A stretch of 40,048 nucleotides of DNA from Streptococcus infantarius subsp. infantarius ATCC BAA-102 (GTDB taxonomy: Bacteria; Bacillota; Bacilli; Lactobacillales; Streptococcaceae). How positions within the stretch are numbered: the first letter of the stretch is position 1; each line of letters starts with the position of its first letter. The notes below the pieces were generated by a model. It was given only the letters and a program-made list of their open reading frames with translations, was not told where the DNA came from and did not search any database. The DNA lies in assembly GCF_000154985.1 (NCBI RefSeq), contig NZ_DS572686.1, positions 1 through 40,048 of the forward strand, in the 5' to 3' direction. The position numbers and the translations under genes were made by a program. Below, one piece after another: positions 9,118 to 17,267 of this stretch.

Positions 9118-9140
9118 AGTGGACTTAGTCTGCTTTTTTT
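9118..9140 (+). terminator. Terminator after degV
   Basis: AGTGGAC / GTCTGCT makes a 7-bp stem with two G-U pairs and a TTA loop, then T7. Confidence 0.82.
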
Positions 9141-9190
9141 GTAAAACATAATGACGGTGGTATTTAATATTTGAATTGGAGTGAGGGAAG

Positions 9191-9672
9191 ATGGTTGTAG
9201 CTATTGAGACGGTTGGTTTATGTCTGTTCTTTTTATCTTGTGCTTTTTAGGGACAGGAACTGATGATAAAAATTTAAAAAGTTTTTCATCGTATCCAGAT
9301 GAAGTTCAGACTTTGATAAGAAATAATGAGGATTATCGAGCAAAAGTTAAAACAACTAATAAGTGTGTAGCATTCTTGCTAAATTTTTTAATCTTTTTGG
9401 TAATATTATTTATTTTTGGAATAGCTATTAGAAAGCCAAACTTTTTACACAATTTCATTTGTTTAAGCATTATAGGACAAGGATTGAATTTGTTTGATTT
9501 ACTTGTGATTGATTTAATTTGGTGGAGACGTACAAAATGCATTCGTTTTACAAAAATCCCTGAAAAAGACCTATTTCAGAATCCTAGAAAACATATAGAA
9601 TCATTTACAAGAGCTTTTGTGATGTATCTTCTAATTGCTGTAATAGATGGTTATTTGCTGCAATTTTTGTAA
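9191..9672 (+). pseudogene. Membrane protein gene with a frameshift near its start
   Basis: The best ribosome site (GGAGTGAGGG) serves the ATG at 9191, but that frame stops at TAG 9248-9250 after 19 codons. The rest (150 residues from an ATG at 9220 that has no ribosome site) continues in another frame. Adding one T to the T5 run at 9244-9248 joins the two into one protein with a first hydrophobic segment followed by GTGTDDKNL. Two or three further membrane segments (about 50-70, 78-98 and 130-150 of the downstream frame) are present. The conserved-looking body (TGTDDKN, LGQGLNLFDL-type, WWRRTKCIRFTKIPEKDL) suggests a streptococcal membrane protein of unknown function. It could also be a sequencing error or a slippery site. 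Confidence 0.65.
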
Positions 9673-9780
9673 CGTCAAATTGCTAAATGGGTTATGTCAA
9701 AGAGTTTTGCTATGATGTCAAAAGGTATTTGCTAGTATTCAAATGAAAAAAGAAGATAATTTTGGTGAAAGGTGGAAAAA

Positions 9781-10410
9781 ATGAATATCAGTGAATTACG
9801 AAAACAATATCAGATGAGTCAAGATGATTTTGCCAATATTTTTCATGTATCAAGGCAGACTGTATCAAATTGGGAAAATGGGAAAAGCTATCCAGATGTA
9901 GAAATGCTGGTTAAAATTAGTGATTATTTTGGCATTTCTGTTGACCAATTAATTAAAAAAGAAACTATACCAAGTGTAGCAAAAAATTCTGATAAGCAGA
10001 AGAAGCTGTGGCCAATGCTTGCTGTAATTGCCACAGTGGTTTGCCTTATCGGAGCATTCTTCTTGTATAACTATAACGAAGAACACTCAGTCAAGTTTTC
10101 AATGAAAAAAGATAAGACTTATGGTCAAAGTGCAACTAGCCAAAAAACTTTAGAAGTTACTAAAGGTTATTTCACATTGCCAGAAGATGAAAAGTTGAAT
10201 CTTAAAGTAAATGGCATGACAGATGATGGAGATTTACATTTAAGTATTGTTGATGAAAATAACAAGTGTTGCTATCAACTTGATGGCGATGAATTAAAAG
10301 ATAGCCAAAAACTTTACTTTTAAAAAGGCTCTTATCAAGTTCAAATCACTGCCAATCATTATCATGAAAAGGTTGTTAGTTTGGACTATAATGTGAGTGT
10401 TAAGGGGTAG
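9781..10410 (+). pseudogene. Xre-type HTH regulator with membrane segment, cut by an early stop
   Basis: The N-terminal 60 residues form a helix-turn-helix of the Xre/Cro type (LRKQYQMSQDDFANIFHVSRQTVSNWENG). One membrane segment follows at about residues 74-94, then an extracytoplasmic domain. ATG 9781 is chosen over GTG 9772 because AGGTGG lies 6 bases before it. The frame ends at TAA 10321-10323. In the same frame it then continues with 28 sense codons (KGSYQVQITANHYHEKVVSL and on) to TAG 10408-10410. A single GAA-to-TAA type change would explain this. The truncated form of 180 residues keeps the DNA-binding domain and may still act. Confidence 0.7.
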
Positions 10411-10480
10411 ATTTCACAATAGTTATAATCAGTCATAAAAAAATTCAATACTCACAATTTGCCTTCTTCCTTGAGAGAAG

Positions 10481-10489
10481 TGATATAAT
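10481..10489 (+). promoter_or_regulatory. Extended -10 (TGATATAAT) of the PanE-like gene
   Basis: TG-A-TATAAT lies 27 bases before the start at 10516, with a weak TTGCCT 19 bases further up. Confidence 0.55.
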
Positions 10490-10515
10490 TTTAAAAAATC
10501 AAGGGAGGTAGATTG

Positions 10516-11472
10516 ATGACTTTATCGTATGCTGTACTTGGAAGTGGTGCGATGGGACTACGCTTTGGCCTATTGCTGAAGGAACATTTGAAAGCTCAAG
10601 TTGATTTTATCGATACTTGGCAAGAACAAGTTGATACAATTCAAAAACAAGGTGGTGTCTACCAGTCACGTGATGGCAAGAATCGTGATTTGGTTCCAAT
10701 TGATATTTATCTACCAGAAAACTACCATGGAAAACCAGATGTCTTGATTATTTTTGATAAACAGATGCATCTACAAAAATTACTAGAGCGAAGTGAACAT
10801 TTCTTCAATAGCAATCAATACGTTTTTACTGGCATGAATGGCATGGGGCACATTGAAAAGATTAATCACTATTTTGTTCCTGAAAAAGTTTTGGCAGGGA
10901 CTTGTTTAATTGGAACAGTTTTAAAAGCTGCAGGAGATGTCGATTTTATCGGAAAGGCTGGTGCAGGTTCGATTAATTTAGCTGCACAGTTCGGTTATGT
11001 CGATAGCGTTCAAAAGCAGATTATTGCTGATTTTAGTGCATCAAATCTTAATCCAAATCTGACGGATAATTTTTTAGGAACACTTTATACAAAGGTTGTT
11101 TTTAATTCTGTAATCAATACAATTTGTACCCTTTTTGAGATTCGCATGGGGCAGTTTATTGATTATCAAGGTGCAGAGAAACTTGGAAGACAGCTAATTG
11201 ATGAAGCGTATGACGTAGCAGAACTAGCAGGGATTGAACCGCTTAATAGCCGTGAAAAAGAGTGGGAAACCATCCGTTATGTCAGTGAGGAGACCAGTCC
11301 ACTTCACTATCCATCAATGTATCAAGACATGATTAAAGGACGTCAGACAGAAGTGGACTATATTAATGGCTACATTTATGATTTAGGCTTAGCAAATGGC
11401 TATCAAGCCAAGACACATGACTTTTTGCGTCACCTTGTTCACCTAGCTGAAAATACACGCAAATACCGCTAA
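10516..11472 (+). CDS. Ketopantoate reductase family protein (PanE/ApbA-like)
   Basis: This 318-residue NADPH-dependent reductase reduces a 2-oxo acid; in true PanE this is 2-dehydropantoate in pantothenate synthesis. The Rossmann motif YAVLGSGAMGLRFG opens the protein. The helical C-terminal domain holds TKVVFNSVINTICTLFE (the usual K-x-x-x-N-x-x-x-N pattern, with the Lys as proposed acid) and a SPLHYPSMYQDMIKGRQTEVDYING motif typical of the family. ATG 10516 is chosen over TTG 10513 because GGGAGGT ends 6 bases upstream. No other pantothenate genes adjoin it, so substrate assignment beyond the family is uncertain. Confidence 0.87.
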   Translation: MTLSYAVLGSGAMGLRFGLLLKEHLKAQVDFIDTWQEQVDTIQKQGGVYQSRDGKNRDLVPIDIYLPENYHGKPDVLIIFDKQMHLQKLLERSEHFFNSNQYVFTGMNGMGHIEKINHYFVPEKVLAGTCLIGTVLKAAGDVDFIGKAGAGSINLAAQFGYVDSVQKQIIADFSASNLNPNLTDNFLGTLYTKVVFNSVINTICTLFEIRMGQFIDYQGAEKLGRQLIDEAYDVAELAGIEPLNSREKEWETIRYVSEETSPLHYPSMYQDMIKGRQTEVDYINGYIYDLGLANGYQAKTHDFLRHLVHLAENTRKYR

Positions 11473-11523
11473 GCGTTTTCCTTCAAAAAGTCGAAAAAAC
11501 TTATAAAAGATTAGTCATAACTG

Positions 11524-11553
11524 TTGACTTACTACCACTTTTTTTGGTATTAT
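11524..11553 (+). promoter_or_regulatory. rplM-rpsI promoter
   Basis: TTGACT, an 18-base spacer and TATTAT preceded by TG-G make a strong extended -10 promoter. The start is predicted at about 11560, just before the leader structure. Confidence 0.75.
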
Positions 11554-11564
11554 AGTAAGCGGTA

Positions 11565-11639
11565 TTGTTTACCCCATTTGTAAGGCCCCGGAACCTTTCA
11601 AATAACTCGTGGACCGGAACATCCACACTTTGTAAACAA
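11565..11639 (+). promoter_or_regulatory. L13-type ribosomal protein leader
   Basis: TTGTTTAC (11565-11572) pairs perfectly with GTAAACAA (11632-11639), closing a structured leader. A second hairpin GTGGA/TCCAC (11609-11626) lies inside it. The position directly before rplM matches the L13 leader known from Firmicutes, through which L13 is thought to repress its own operon. Assignment to that RNA family is from position and overall form, not from a covariance search. Confidence 0.65.
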
Positions 11640-11663
11640 AAACGAATTCGTATAGGAGAACTC

Positions 11664-12110
11664 ATGAACAAAACAACATTCATGGCTAAACCAGGCCAAG
11701 TTGAACGTAAATGGTACGTTGTTGACGCAACAGATGTACCTCTTGGACGTCTTTCTGCAGTAGTTGCTAGCGTACTTCGCGGAAAAAACAAACCAACATT
11801 CACACCACACACTGATACAGGTGACTTCGTTATCGTTATCAATGCTGAAAAAGTTAAATTAACTGGTAAAAAAGCAACTGATAAAATCTACTACACTCAC
11901 TCAATGTATCCAGGTGGATTGAAACAAATCTCAGCAGGTGAACTTCGTTCTAAAAATGCTGTTCGCTTGATTGAAAAATCAGTTAAAGGCATGCTTCCAC
12001 ACAACACTCTTGGACGTGCACAAGGCATGAAATTGAAAGTCTTCGTTGGTAGCGAACACACACACGCTGCTCAACAACCAGAAGTACTTGATATTAAAGG
12101 ACTTATCTAA
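11664..12110 (+). CDS. rplM: 50S ribosomal protein L13
   Basis: This 148-residue protein starts [10 protein letters not shown] and contains [16 protein letters not shown] and [12 protein letters not shown], the hallmarks of L13. The start at 11664 has TAGGAGAA 5 bases upstream and gives the standard length; extending upstream would run into the structured leader. It is co-transcribed with rpsI 22 bases downstream. Confidence 0.98.
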   Translation: MNKTTFMAKPGQVERKWYVVDATDVPLGRLSAVVASVLRGKNKPTFTPHTDTGDFVIVINAEKVKLTGKKATDKIYYTHSMYPGGLKQISAGELRSKNAVRLIEKSVKGMLPHNTLGRAQGMKLKVFVGSEHTHAAQQPEVLDIKGLI

Positions 12111-12132
12111 GAGAGAAAGGAGCATCTATTAA

Positions 12133-12525
12133 ATGGCACAAGCACAATACACAGGTACTGGTCGTCGTAAAAACGCTGTTGCACGCGTACGTTTGGTCCC
12201 AGGTACTGGTAAAATCACAGTTAACAAAAAAGATGTAGAAGAATACATCCCACATCCTGACCTTCGTCTTGTTATCAACCAACCATTCGCAGTTACTTCA
12301 ACTGTTGGTTCATACGACGTTTTCGTTAACGTTGTAGGTGGTGGTTACGCAGGTCAATCAGGAGCTATCCGTCACGGTATCGCTCGCGCATTGCTTCAAG
12401 TAGACCCAGACTTCCGTGATTCATTGAAACGCGCTGGTCTTCTTACACGTGATGCACGTATGGTTGAACGTAAAAAACCAGGTCTTAAGAAAGCACGTAA
12501 AGCTTCACAATTCTCAAAACGTTAA
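12133..12525 (+). CDS. rpsI: 30S ribosomal protein S9
   Basis: This 130-residue protein begins [16 protein letters not shown] and ends with the basic tail [16 protein letters not shown], whose last residues reach the P-site tRNA in ribosomes. AGAAAGGAG lies before the ATG. The last 51 bases are the target of the inserted elements: insertion kept the coding sequence intact but replaced everything downstream, including the terminator. Confidence 0.98.
   Translation: MAQAQYTGTGRRKNAVARVRLVPGTGKITVNKKDVEEYIPHPDLRLVINQPFAVTSTVGSYDVFVNVVGGGYAGQSGAIRHGIARALLQVDPDFRDSLKRAGLLTRDARMVERKKPGLKKARKASQFSKR
12475..12525 (+). repeat. att site at the rpsI 3' end (left junction, attL)
   Basis: These 51 bases recur at 29785-29835 with three differences. 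Their last 15 bases (TTCTCAAAACGTTAA) recur a third time at 39684-39698. All three are direct repeats and mark integrase exchange sites. An inverted core-like site ATCAACGTTT follows at 12539-12548. Confidence 0.85.
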
Positions 12526-12551
12526 TTATCAGCGATATATCAACGTTTCAA

Positions 12552-12586
12552 GACATTCAAGAGTTCTCTCTTGGGTGTCTTTTTTT
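12552..12586 (+). terminator. Element-borne terminator behind rpsI
   Basis: GACATTCAAGAG pairs over all 12 positions (two G-U) with CTCTTGGGTGTC across a TTCT loop, followed by T7. It lies inside the element, so it takes over termination of the rplM-rpsI transcript and separates it from the convergent integrase gene. Confidence 0.88.
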
Positions 12587-12602
12587 GCCCTAAAATAAAA
12601 AG

Positions 12603-12632
12603 TTTCCCTGAAAATTTCCCTGAAATTTCCCT
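12603..12632. repeat. Three spaced TTTCCCT repeats, candidate integrase arm sites
   Basis: TTTCCCT occurs at 12603, 12615 and 12626, that is, about every helical turn, between the att core and the end of the integrase gene. Such phased repeats are typical arm-type binding sites. I do not see copies near the far boundary at 29785. Confidence 0.55.
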
Positions 12633-13852
12633 TAGCTCTTTTTGATGATGCGGAAGGCTGTTTCACCAACTGATTGTTTAACAGTGTTTTTGGTATTGAT
12701 ATATGTCTTTGTGATTGACTGGTCACTATGTGTGAGTGCTTCTGAAATTTCGTCAATAGACCGACCAGCTTTTTTAGCTAGAGTTGCTCCTGTATGTCGT
12801 AATTTATGAGGCGTAGCAGGAGCAAGTTCAGGGTGTCGTCTTTTAATGGAATTCATCCGATAGTTTAGATAGTCGATATGAACTACTTTGTTAATATTGT
12901 TGCTTCGGTCATTATATGTAAAAACAAATTGATTATTGGTCTGTTTAATTCCAAATAGTTTAAGTTCTTCCCGCTGGATGGCTTTCCATTCCTTGAGAAG
13001 TCTTATAAGTTCTAAGGGAGCGTTGAAGAGTGTTTTCTTGCCTCCTTTTGTTGACTTGACGTTTCCAAATCTATCCAGAGCATTTTCTATTAGAATCTCA
13101 TTTTGGTTGAAGTCAATATGTTTCCACTGTAAAGCATAAGATTCAGATTTTCTATCTGATAAGAAGAATGTGGTATAGAAAAGGACATAGTCTTTAAACT
13201 CAATCAGTCCTTGATTTAAATCATCATCAAAGGCTTTTAACCAGAGTCGAAGCTCTTCTTCATCGAGGGCTAAATCTTCTTCTCGTTTACTCTCTTTAAG
13301 CATCTGTTTCTTTGTGGCTTTAATACGGCTAATTGTTTTGTGGAGTCGATTGACGGGGATATATTCTAGTTCTTCCGCCCAGTCAAAAACAGAGTTGATA
13401 TAACCACGGAGTGCTTTGAAATTCGCGTAGCTATTTGCTTTCCCAGTTAATAGTGAGAGGACTAGCTGCTTATTATCATTGAGGTAGCTAATTGAATATT
13501 TGCCAAGAAGTGGTAGGATATGAAGTCGAAACAGATTCTCGGTCTGGAAAACTGTAGCAAGAGTTGGAGGTTTACTTGTTGTTGTGGTTTGTCCAGCTTT
13601 ATATGGCTCTAACCAGACATCTTTATAGAAGTCAGCGAAAAGAATATCTTCTTTGTGGATTGGCTTTTGATAGTGTTTATTAAGCTTAGCTTTTTCAATA
13701 TCAACAGATAATTTCAATTCAGCTTCTTTAGCTTCACGTCTCGTCTTAAAGCGTTTCTCGTAGTAAGCACCAAGTCCTAATTTTGGCTGGACTTCATTAG
13801 GGATATAGACTTTCAAGTGATACGTTCCATTTTTAGTTTTCTTTATTGACAT
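12632..13852 (-). CDS. Tyrosine recombinase/integrase of element A
   Basis: This 406-residue site-specific recombinase has an N-terminal arm-binding domain (about 1-60, YHLKVYIPNEV), a SAM-like core-binding domain (about 75-185) and a catalytic domain. The catalytic set is complete: R234 in LSDRKSE, a Lys near 267-270, H349 and R352 in PHKLRHTG, H375 in LTHSDQ, and Y384 in TKTYINT. It reads towards rpsI with its 3' end about 100 bases from the att core, as usual for 3'-end integrators. The excisionase gene lies 12 bases upstream, so they are co-transcribed. It probably inserted this element and may still excise what lies between intact att sites. Confidence 0.95.
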   Translation of the reverse strand: MSIKKTKNGTYHLKVYIPNEVQPKLGLGAYYEKRFKTRREAKEAELKLSVDIEKAKLNKHYQKPIHKEDILFADFYKDVWLEPYKAGQTTTTSKPPTLATVFQTENLFRLHILPLLGKYSISYLNDNKQLVLSLLTGKANSYANFKALRGYINSVFDWAEELEYIPVNRLHKTISRIKATKKQMLKESKREEDLALDEEELRLWLKAFDDDLNQGLIEFKDYVLFYTTFFLSDRKSESYALQWKHIDFNQNEILIENALDRFGNVKSTKGGKKTLFNAPLELIRLLKEWKAIQREELKLFGIKQTNNQFVFTYNDRSNNINKVVHIDYLNYRMNSIKRRHPELAPATPHKLRHTGATLAKKAGRSIDEISEALTHSDQSITKTYINTKNTVKQSVGETAFRIIKKS

Positions 13853-13864
13853 CGGTACTCCTTT

Positions 13865-14137
13865 CTAGGCAGAAATTTCAAGTCTTGCCATCCAATGATT
13901 GACGCTTTCCTTATTGAATCGTATGGATTTACCAATTTTGATATATGGTAATCCCATAGAAATCCATAGGTCAAGAGTATTGTTAGAAATCCCTAGATAA
14001 TCACAGGCTTGTCGTTTATTTAAAAAAGGAGAATCAGCACCAACTGATTCTCTTGCATTTTTAACTTCTGATTTGATTAACTCTCCAATCATATGTTGGA
14101 TTTCAAGAGTTTGTTCTTCTGCTAAAATAACTTGCAT
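13865..14137 (-). CDS. Excisionase-type helix-turn-helix protein
   Basis: This protein of about 90 residues has a C-terminal MerR/excisionase-type helix-turn-helix: LNKRQACDYLGISNNTLDLWISMGLPYIKIGKSIRFNKESVNHWM. Such proteins bind att arms and steer the integrase towards excision. Two in-frame ATGs exist. The one at 14137 has GGAGG 8 bases upstream, while the one at 14143 has it only 2 bases away, so 14137 is preferred. It is directly upstream of the integrase gene. Confidence 0.85.
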   Translation of the reverse strand: MQVILAEEQTLEIQHMIGELIKSEVKNARESVGADSPFLNKRQACDYLGISNNTLDLWISMGLPYIKIGKSIRFNKESVNHWMARLEISA

Positions 14138-14162
14138 GGTCATTTCCTCCTATATGTAGTAT

Positions 14163-14197
14163 TTAAAAAAACGAAAACAAGCCCATTTCTGAGCTTG
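14163..14197 (-). terminator. Terminator on the minus strand behind the hydrolase gene
   Basis: On the minus strand CAAGCTC pairs with GGGCTTG around AGAAAT and is followed by TTTTCGTTTTTTT. It ends the conjugation-remnant operon before the excisionase gene. Confidence 0.8.
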
Positions 14198-14319
14198 CTT
14201 CTAAGGAGATTATGAAAAAGAAAAGTTATTTAGGATGAATACAGTATATCTGAATCACCCTAAACAAATCTTAAATCATAATCGTAAAAACTATAAAGAA
14301 TCGTAAAAATTCGTAAATC

Positions 14320-15432
14320 TTATTGTGCAATCGCAAAGCTGTAATAGCTTTGGTTGCTGAGAACAGCGTAATGTGGTTTGTTTTGAACGCCACCGACATT
14401 ACACTCTGAGATGAGGAAGGTTCCGTCTTGGTTGACAGCTTCCACAAATGCGACGTGACCGTATTCTGCATAGGTGCCTCCATAACCACCTTGAACGGAC
14501 ATGACGGCGCCAACTTGAGGCTCTGATACTTGTTTCCAACCACGAGAGACAAGACTAGCAACCCAATCTTGACCATTTCCGTTGTAATTGTAGATAGCTG
14601 AGTTGGTACAGATGCCTGTCTCAATCAGGCGATTGCAAACATACCAGGTACATTGTCCAGCTGGATAGGTATTGTTTCCCTGAGTTGTGACCGAGTTCTC
14701 ACTAGGAACTCCATATTTGAGTTTTCCAAGGTATTCTGGCGGTAAGTCAAAGGTAGAAGTAAGAGTTCCAGTAGCAAGCCCTGTATCGCCTGAGAAAGCA
14801 ACAGAGGAGTCGGAGGTGATTGTTCCATCAAACACCTTAAACCACTTGTCAGCATCCGTTTGGAGCTTCTCAGCCTTGGTCTGACCGTCTGAGAGTGCAA
14901 CACCTTCATAATGTTCTGACCAATACAAAGCTGCATCCCCAGGGTCAGTAGCTTTTTGCATCTCAGTTTTGACTTTCTTGTAGGCACCGTTTAACTCGGT
15001 TGACATGAGTTGGAGTTCAACATCAGCATCCAGTATTCGGCTTGAAGCCTGTGCCCAACGGTCGCCGTTGACGGTGTTAGACCAGCCTGACCATTGGAAG
15101 TAACCAGCTACCCCACCGCCAGTATTGATAGCTTTAGGGTCAAAGCCTGACTCACGTTCTGCAACGGCTATACTACCAGTTGAACCAGCCAAGGTAAAGC
15201 CTTCTTTGGATAGCTGGTAGTTGAGGATTTTGATGACATCCTCTGCCCGTTCTTCTGTGATTGAGGCTTTTTGAGCCACCTCTTTAGCTGTTAGTGTCGT
15301 TCGCGTCCCAGTTGAACTACCATTACTTGATGTGTTAGACGAGTCACCAGCTATCGCAGCTGCACAAATGATCACAAGTAATAGGGGCAACAGAAGCGAA
15401 GAGAGAAGACTCAGTTTGAATAGTTTTTTCAT
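14320..15432 (-). CDS. Conjugation-type peptidoglycan hydrolase (lysozyme-like plus CHAP domains)
   Basis: This 370-residue secreted or membrane-tethered hydrolase opens the cell wall for a type IV transfer channel. It has a signal or anchor segment (residues 1-28), a Ser/Thr/Gly-rich linker, and a phage-tail-lysozyme-like domain with AERESGFDPKAINTGGGVAGYFQW at about 91-114. A C-terminal CHAP amidase/endopeptidase domain has C261 in GQCTWYV and H326 in YGHVAFVE. This two-domain form is the usual VirB1-like protein of Gram-positive ICEs. It remains complete although the rest of the transfer module is gone. AGGAGGTGATAG precedes the start. Confidence 0.92.
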   Translation of the reverse strand: MKKLFKLSLLSSLLLPLLLVIICAAAIAGDSSNTSSNGSSTGTRTTLTAKEVAQKASITEERAEDVIKILNYQLSKEGFTLAGSTGSIAVAERESGFDPKAINTGGGVAGYFQWSGWSNTVNGDRWAQASSRILDADVELQLMSTELNGAYKKVKTEMQKATDPGDAALYWSEHYEGVALSDGQTKAEKLQTDADKWFKVFDGTITSDSSVAFSGDTGLATGTLTSTFDLPPEYLGKLKYGVPSENSVTTQGNNTYPAGQCTWYVCNRLIETGICTNSAIYNYNGNGQDWVASLVSRGWKQVSEPQVGAVMSVQGGYGGTYAEYGHVAFVEAVNQDGTFLISECNVGGVQNKPHYAVLSNQSYYSFAIAQ

Positions 15433-15450
15433 GTGTCCCTATCACCTCCT

Positions 15451-15678
15451 TTAGTGTTTGAGATAGACTTTGAAGATAACTGTTCCAAAGAGCCATTTGG
15501 CATCTAGGACGGCTGGAATAGCACGGCAGAGTTCGATAATCCGTTTGGCTTCTTGGTCATTGACAGTATAAAGGACAGTTACCTTGATAGCCTTTAGGTC
15601 ATTTTCATAGGCTTGGTAAATGTACTTTTCAAGGACAGGTTGAATCTGACTTCTCGTATATATCCTAATAGTGTCCAT
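15451..15678 (-). CDS. Small conserved ICE protein of unknown function
   Basis: This 75-residue soluble, basic protein reads MDTIRIYTRSQIQPVLEKYI at its start. ATG 15678 is chosen over GTG 15687 because GAGG lies 8 bases before it. It overlaps the end of the upstream TrbL/VirB6-like remnant and lies 18 bases before the hydrolase, so the three form one operon. I recognise no domain with certainty. Its place in the operon suggests a part in conjugation. Confidence 0.6.
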   Translation of the reverse strand: MDTIRIYTRSQIQPVLEKYIYQAYENDLKAIKVTVLYTVNDQEAKRIIELCRAIPAVLDAKWLFGTVIFKVYLKH

Positions 15679-16207
15679 TTTGTTCACCTCGCAATCTGTT
15701 GAGTTCTTGAGTGAGACGGTTCTTACGCTCGATATTGGCTTTGATTTTGTCGTCCCTGGTCAGAGTTTGACGGAAGCTTCGGGTAAAGGCATTTGATCCT
15801 TGCGCTTGATACATGGCTCCTCCATCATCATAGGCGCTAAGTTCTCTTTCCAAGCGTTCCATTTTCCGTTGTTTACGTGGAGATACCCATTGTTCCTTAA
15901 GTTCCTGGAATTCCATTTCTGGTGGTGGAGGAGTTGTTGGTTGAGTAGGGATAGCTTCAGGAGTTGGTGTTTTCTCCTGGATTGGCTTATCTGTTGGAAT
16001 ATCCTGTTTTGGAAGATTTGGTTCAGAGGATGTTGGTGGCAGTTGGTCAGGTGTTGGAACAGATTGTTCAGTCAGTTGTTCTGTTGGAAGGTCCGGTTCC
16101 TCAGCTGGTTCAGGATTTGGTTTTGACCGTCTAAAGAAGTTGCCAACTTCCTTGATATGAGAAGATGCGTTCATAGCACTTCCAGCCACAAAACCAGTAC
16201 CAGCCAT
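15665..16207 (-). pseudogene. C-terminal remnant of a TrbL/VirB6-like conjugation membrane protein
   Basis: The 180 codons start at an internal Met in GTGFVAGSAMNASSH, which looks like the last membrane helix of a polytopic transfer protein. A long Pro/Glu/Thr-rich region (about 30-100) and a charged helical tail (WVSPRKQRKMERLERELS) follow. Upstream the frame is open for only a few codons (reading GNFA) before a stop, and the other strand there becomes the tail of an aldo/keto reductase. The gene is therefore truncated at about 16208 by a recombination junction. The protein-family call is by context and general form, so it is moderate. Confidence 0.65.
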
Positions 16208-16393
16208 GGCAAAGTTACCCTACGTTGGAGCCTTCAAAAAGGTTTCTTGCCACTACCTAAGTCAGTGACACCAAAAAATATTGAAGCCAACTTGGATATC
16301 TTTGACTTTAATTTGTCAGAGGAAGACATGGCAGTCTTGGATAAGATTCAAGGAATCAAAACTCAGGTTGATCCTGACACAGTTAATTTTTAA
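16208..16393 (+). pseudogene. C-terminal fragment of an aldo/keto reductase (diketogluconate-reductase type)
   Basis: In one frame from about base 16210 the DNA reads KVTLRWSLQKGFLPLPKSVT followed by PKNIEANLDIFDFNLSEEDM, ending at TAA 16391-16393. This is the last 60 residues of an AKR5-like reductase, including the cofactor-binding PKS motif. The first 200 or so residues are missing. There is no start site of its own. It marks the left edge of the chromosome-like block. Confidence 0.85.
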
Positions 16394-16396
16394 TAG

Positions 16397-16424
16397 AAAA
16401 AGCAACTCGTCAGGGTTGCTTTTT
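16397..16424 (+). terminator. Terminator of the truncated aldo/keto reductase
   Basis: AAAAGCAAC and GTTGCTTTTT pair around TCGTCAGG; the stem is followed by a T run. Confidence 0.8.
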
Positions 16425-16490
16425 AGTGTGTTTCTTTAGATTTGCTATAATAAAACTATCATTTTTTTATTTATAGATGGGAGTTACGTA

Positions 16491-17175
16491 ATGGCGTCTC
16501 GAAATCTTTTGCCTCAGAATACACGTATGATGGCCAATTTGCTCAGTTTTTTTTTGGGGGAGCTTTGGAATGTTTTTTGTCATATGTATTACCATAGTTT
16601 GGTTGTCACTCAGACGGGGAATATTCTCTTGTTAGTTGCTGACTGGCGTAGTAGTAGCATGTACCATAACATATTGCGATGTTTCTCTATTCTTTTCCAT
16701 AGGTTTTCTTTTTGGAATGTGGTTTAAAGATCATCGTAAGAATGCTTACTGGCGTGTTCATGGTCTACTTCCTCTTTTTGTGATGACTGCTATTTTACCA
16801 TTCTTAAGGCCAAATGCTCTAATAGAGCTTCTGATTATTGCATTTTCTGTGGGTGTCATGATGAAGACTTTTACCGGTAGTCAGATTGAAAATCACCCCT
16901 TTATGATTTTTATGACTTCAGGAAATTATCGAAGGATGCTGACGGCACTTTATTATGTTATTCAGGGTAGCAAGTATCAGAAAGAATATCGTCGCCAGGC
17001 GGTCAATTATGGCTTCGTCGTAGGCAGTTTTGTGCTTGGTGCTGTTGTATCAGCTCTTCTCATGCGCTTCATTTATATTAAGTCAATCTGGCTAATTACA
17101 CTCAGCCTCTTTACCGTCATGGTTTACTATTCATCTGAAGTGAAACGTCTGGGACTCAAGAAAACCAATCTTTAG
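16491..17175 (+). pseudogene. YoaK/DUF1275-type membrane protein gene with frameshifts
   Basis: The ATG at 16491 opens a frame with MMANLLSFFLG and VTQTGNILLLVADW, the latter being the TGN signature of DUF1275 proteins. That frame ends at TAA 16726. From about 16640 the homologous reading is in another frame, with FFSIGFLFGMWFKD and membrane helices up to TAG 17173. Around 16548-16580 (T8-G5 and T6 runs) a short stretch also reads better in a shifted frame (GGALECF). At least one and possibly three indels in homopolymers separate the parts, so no full protein can be made. The intact protein would have about six membrane segments and no firmly known function. Confidence 0.68.
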
Positions 17176-17194
17176 GCATTTTTGTAGTAATTGT

Positions 17195-17223
17195 TTTTGA
17201 TAAAAATAGTCTTATGTTATAAT
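17195..17223 (+). promoter_or_regulatory. Promoter of nitroreductase gene
   Basis: TTTTGA, 17 bases, then TATAAT within an extended TGTTATAAT. Confidence 0.65.
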
Positions 17224-17267
17224 CTTGGTTATATTAATATTGTCTAATGATAAAAAGGAGACATAAG

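Noticed and set aside
11565-11663. Longer rplM reading frame starting upstream of 11664
   Set aside because: It would translate the structured leader, lacks a ribosome site, and exceeds the standard 148-residue L13.
14201-14238. Eight-codon plus-strand frame MKKKSYLG with AAGGAG upstream, a possible leader peptide
   Set aside because: No gene follows on the plus strand that it could regulate, and the region is better explained as the gap behind a minus-strand terminator.
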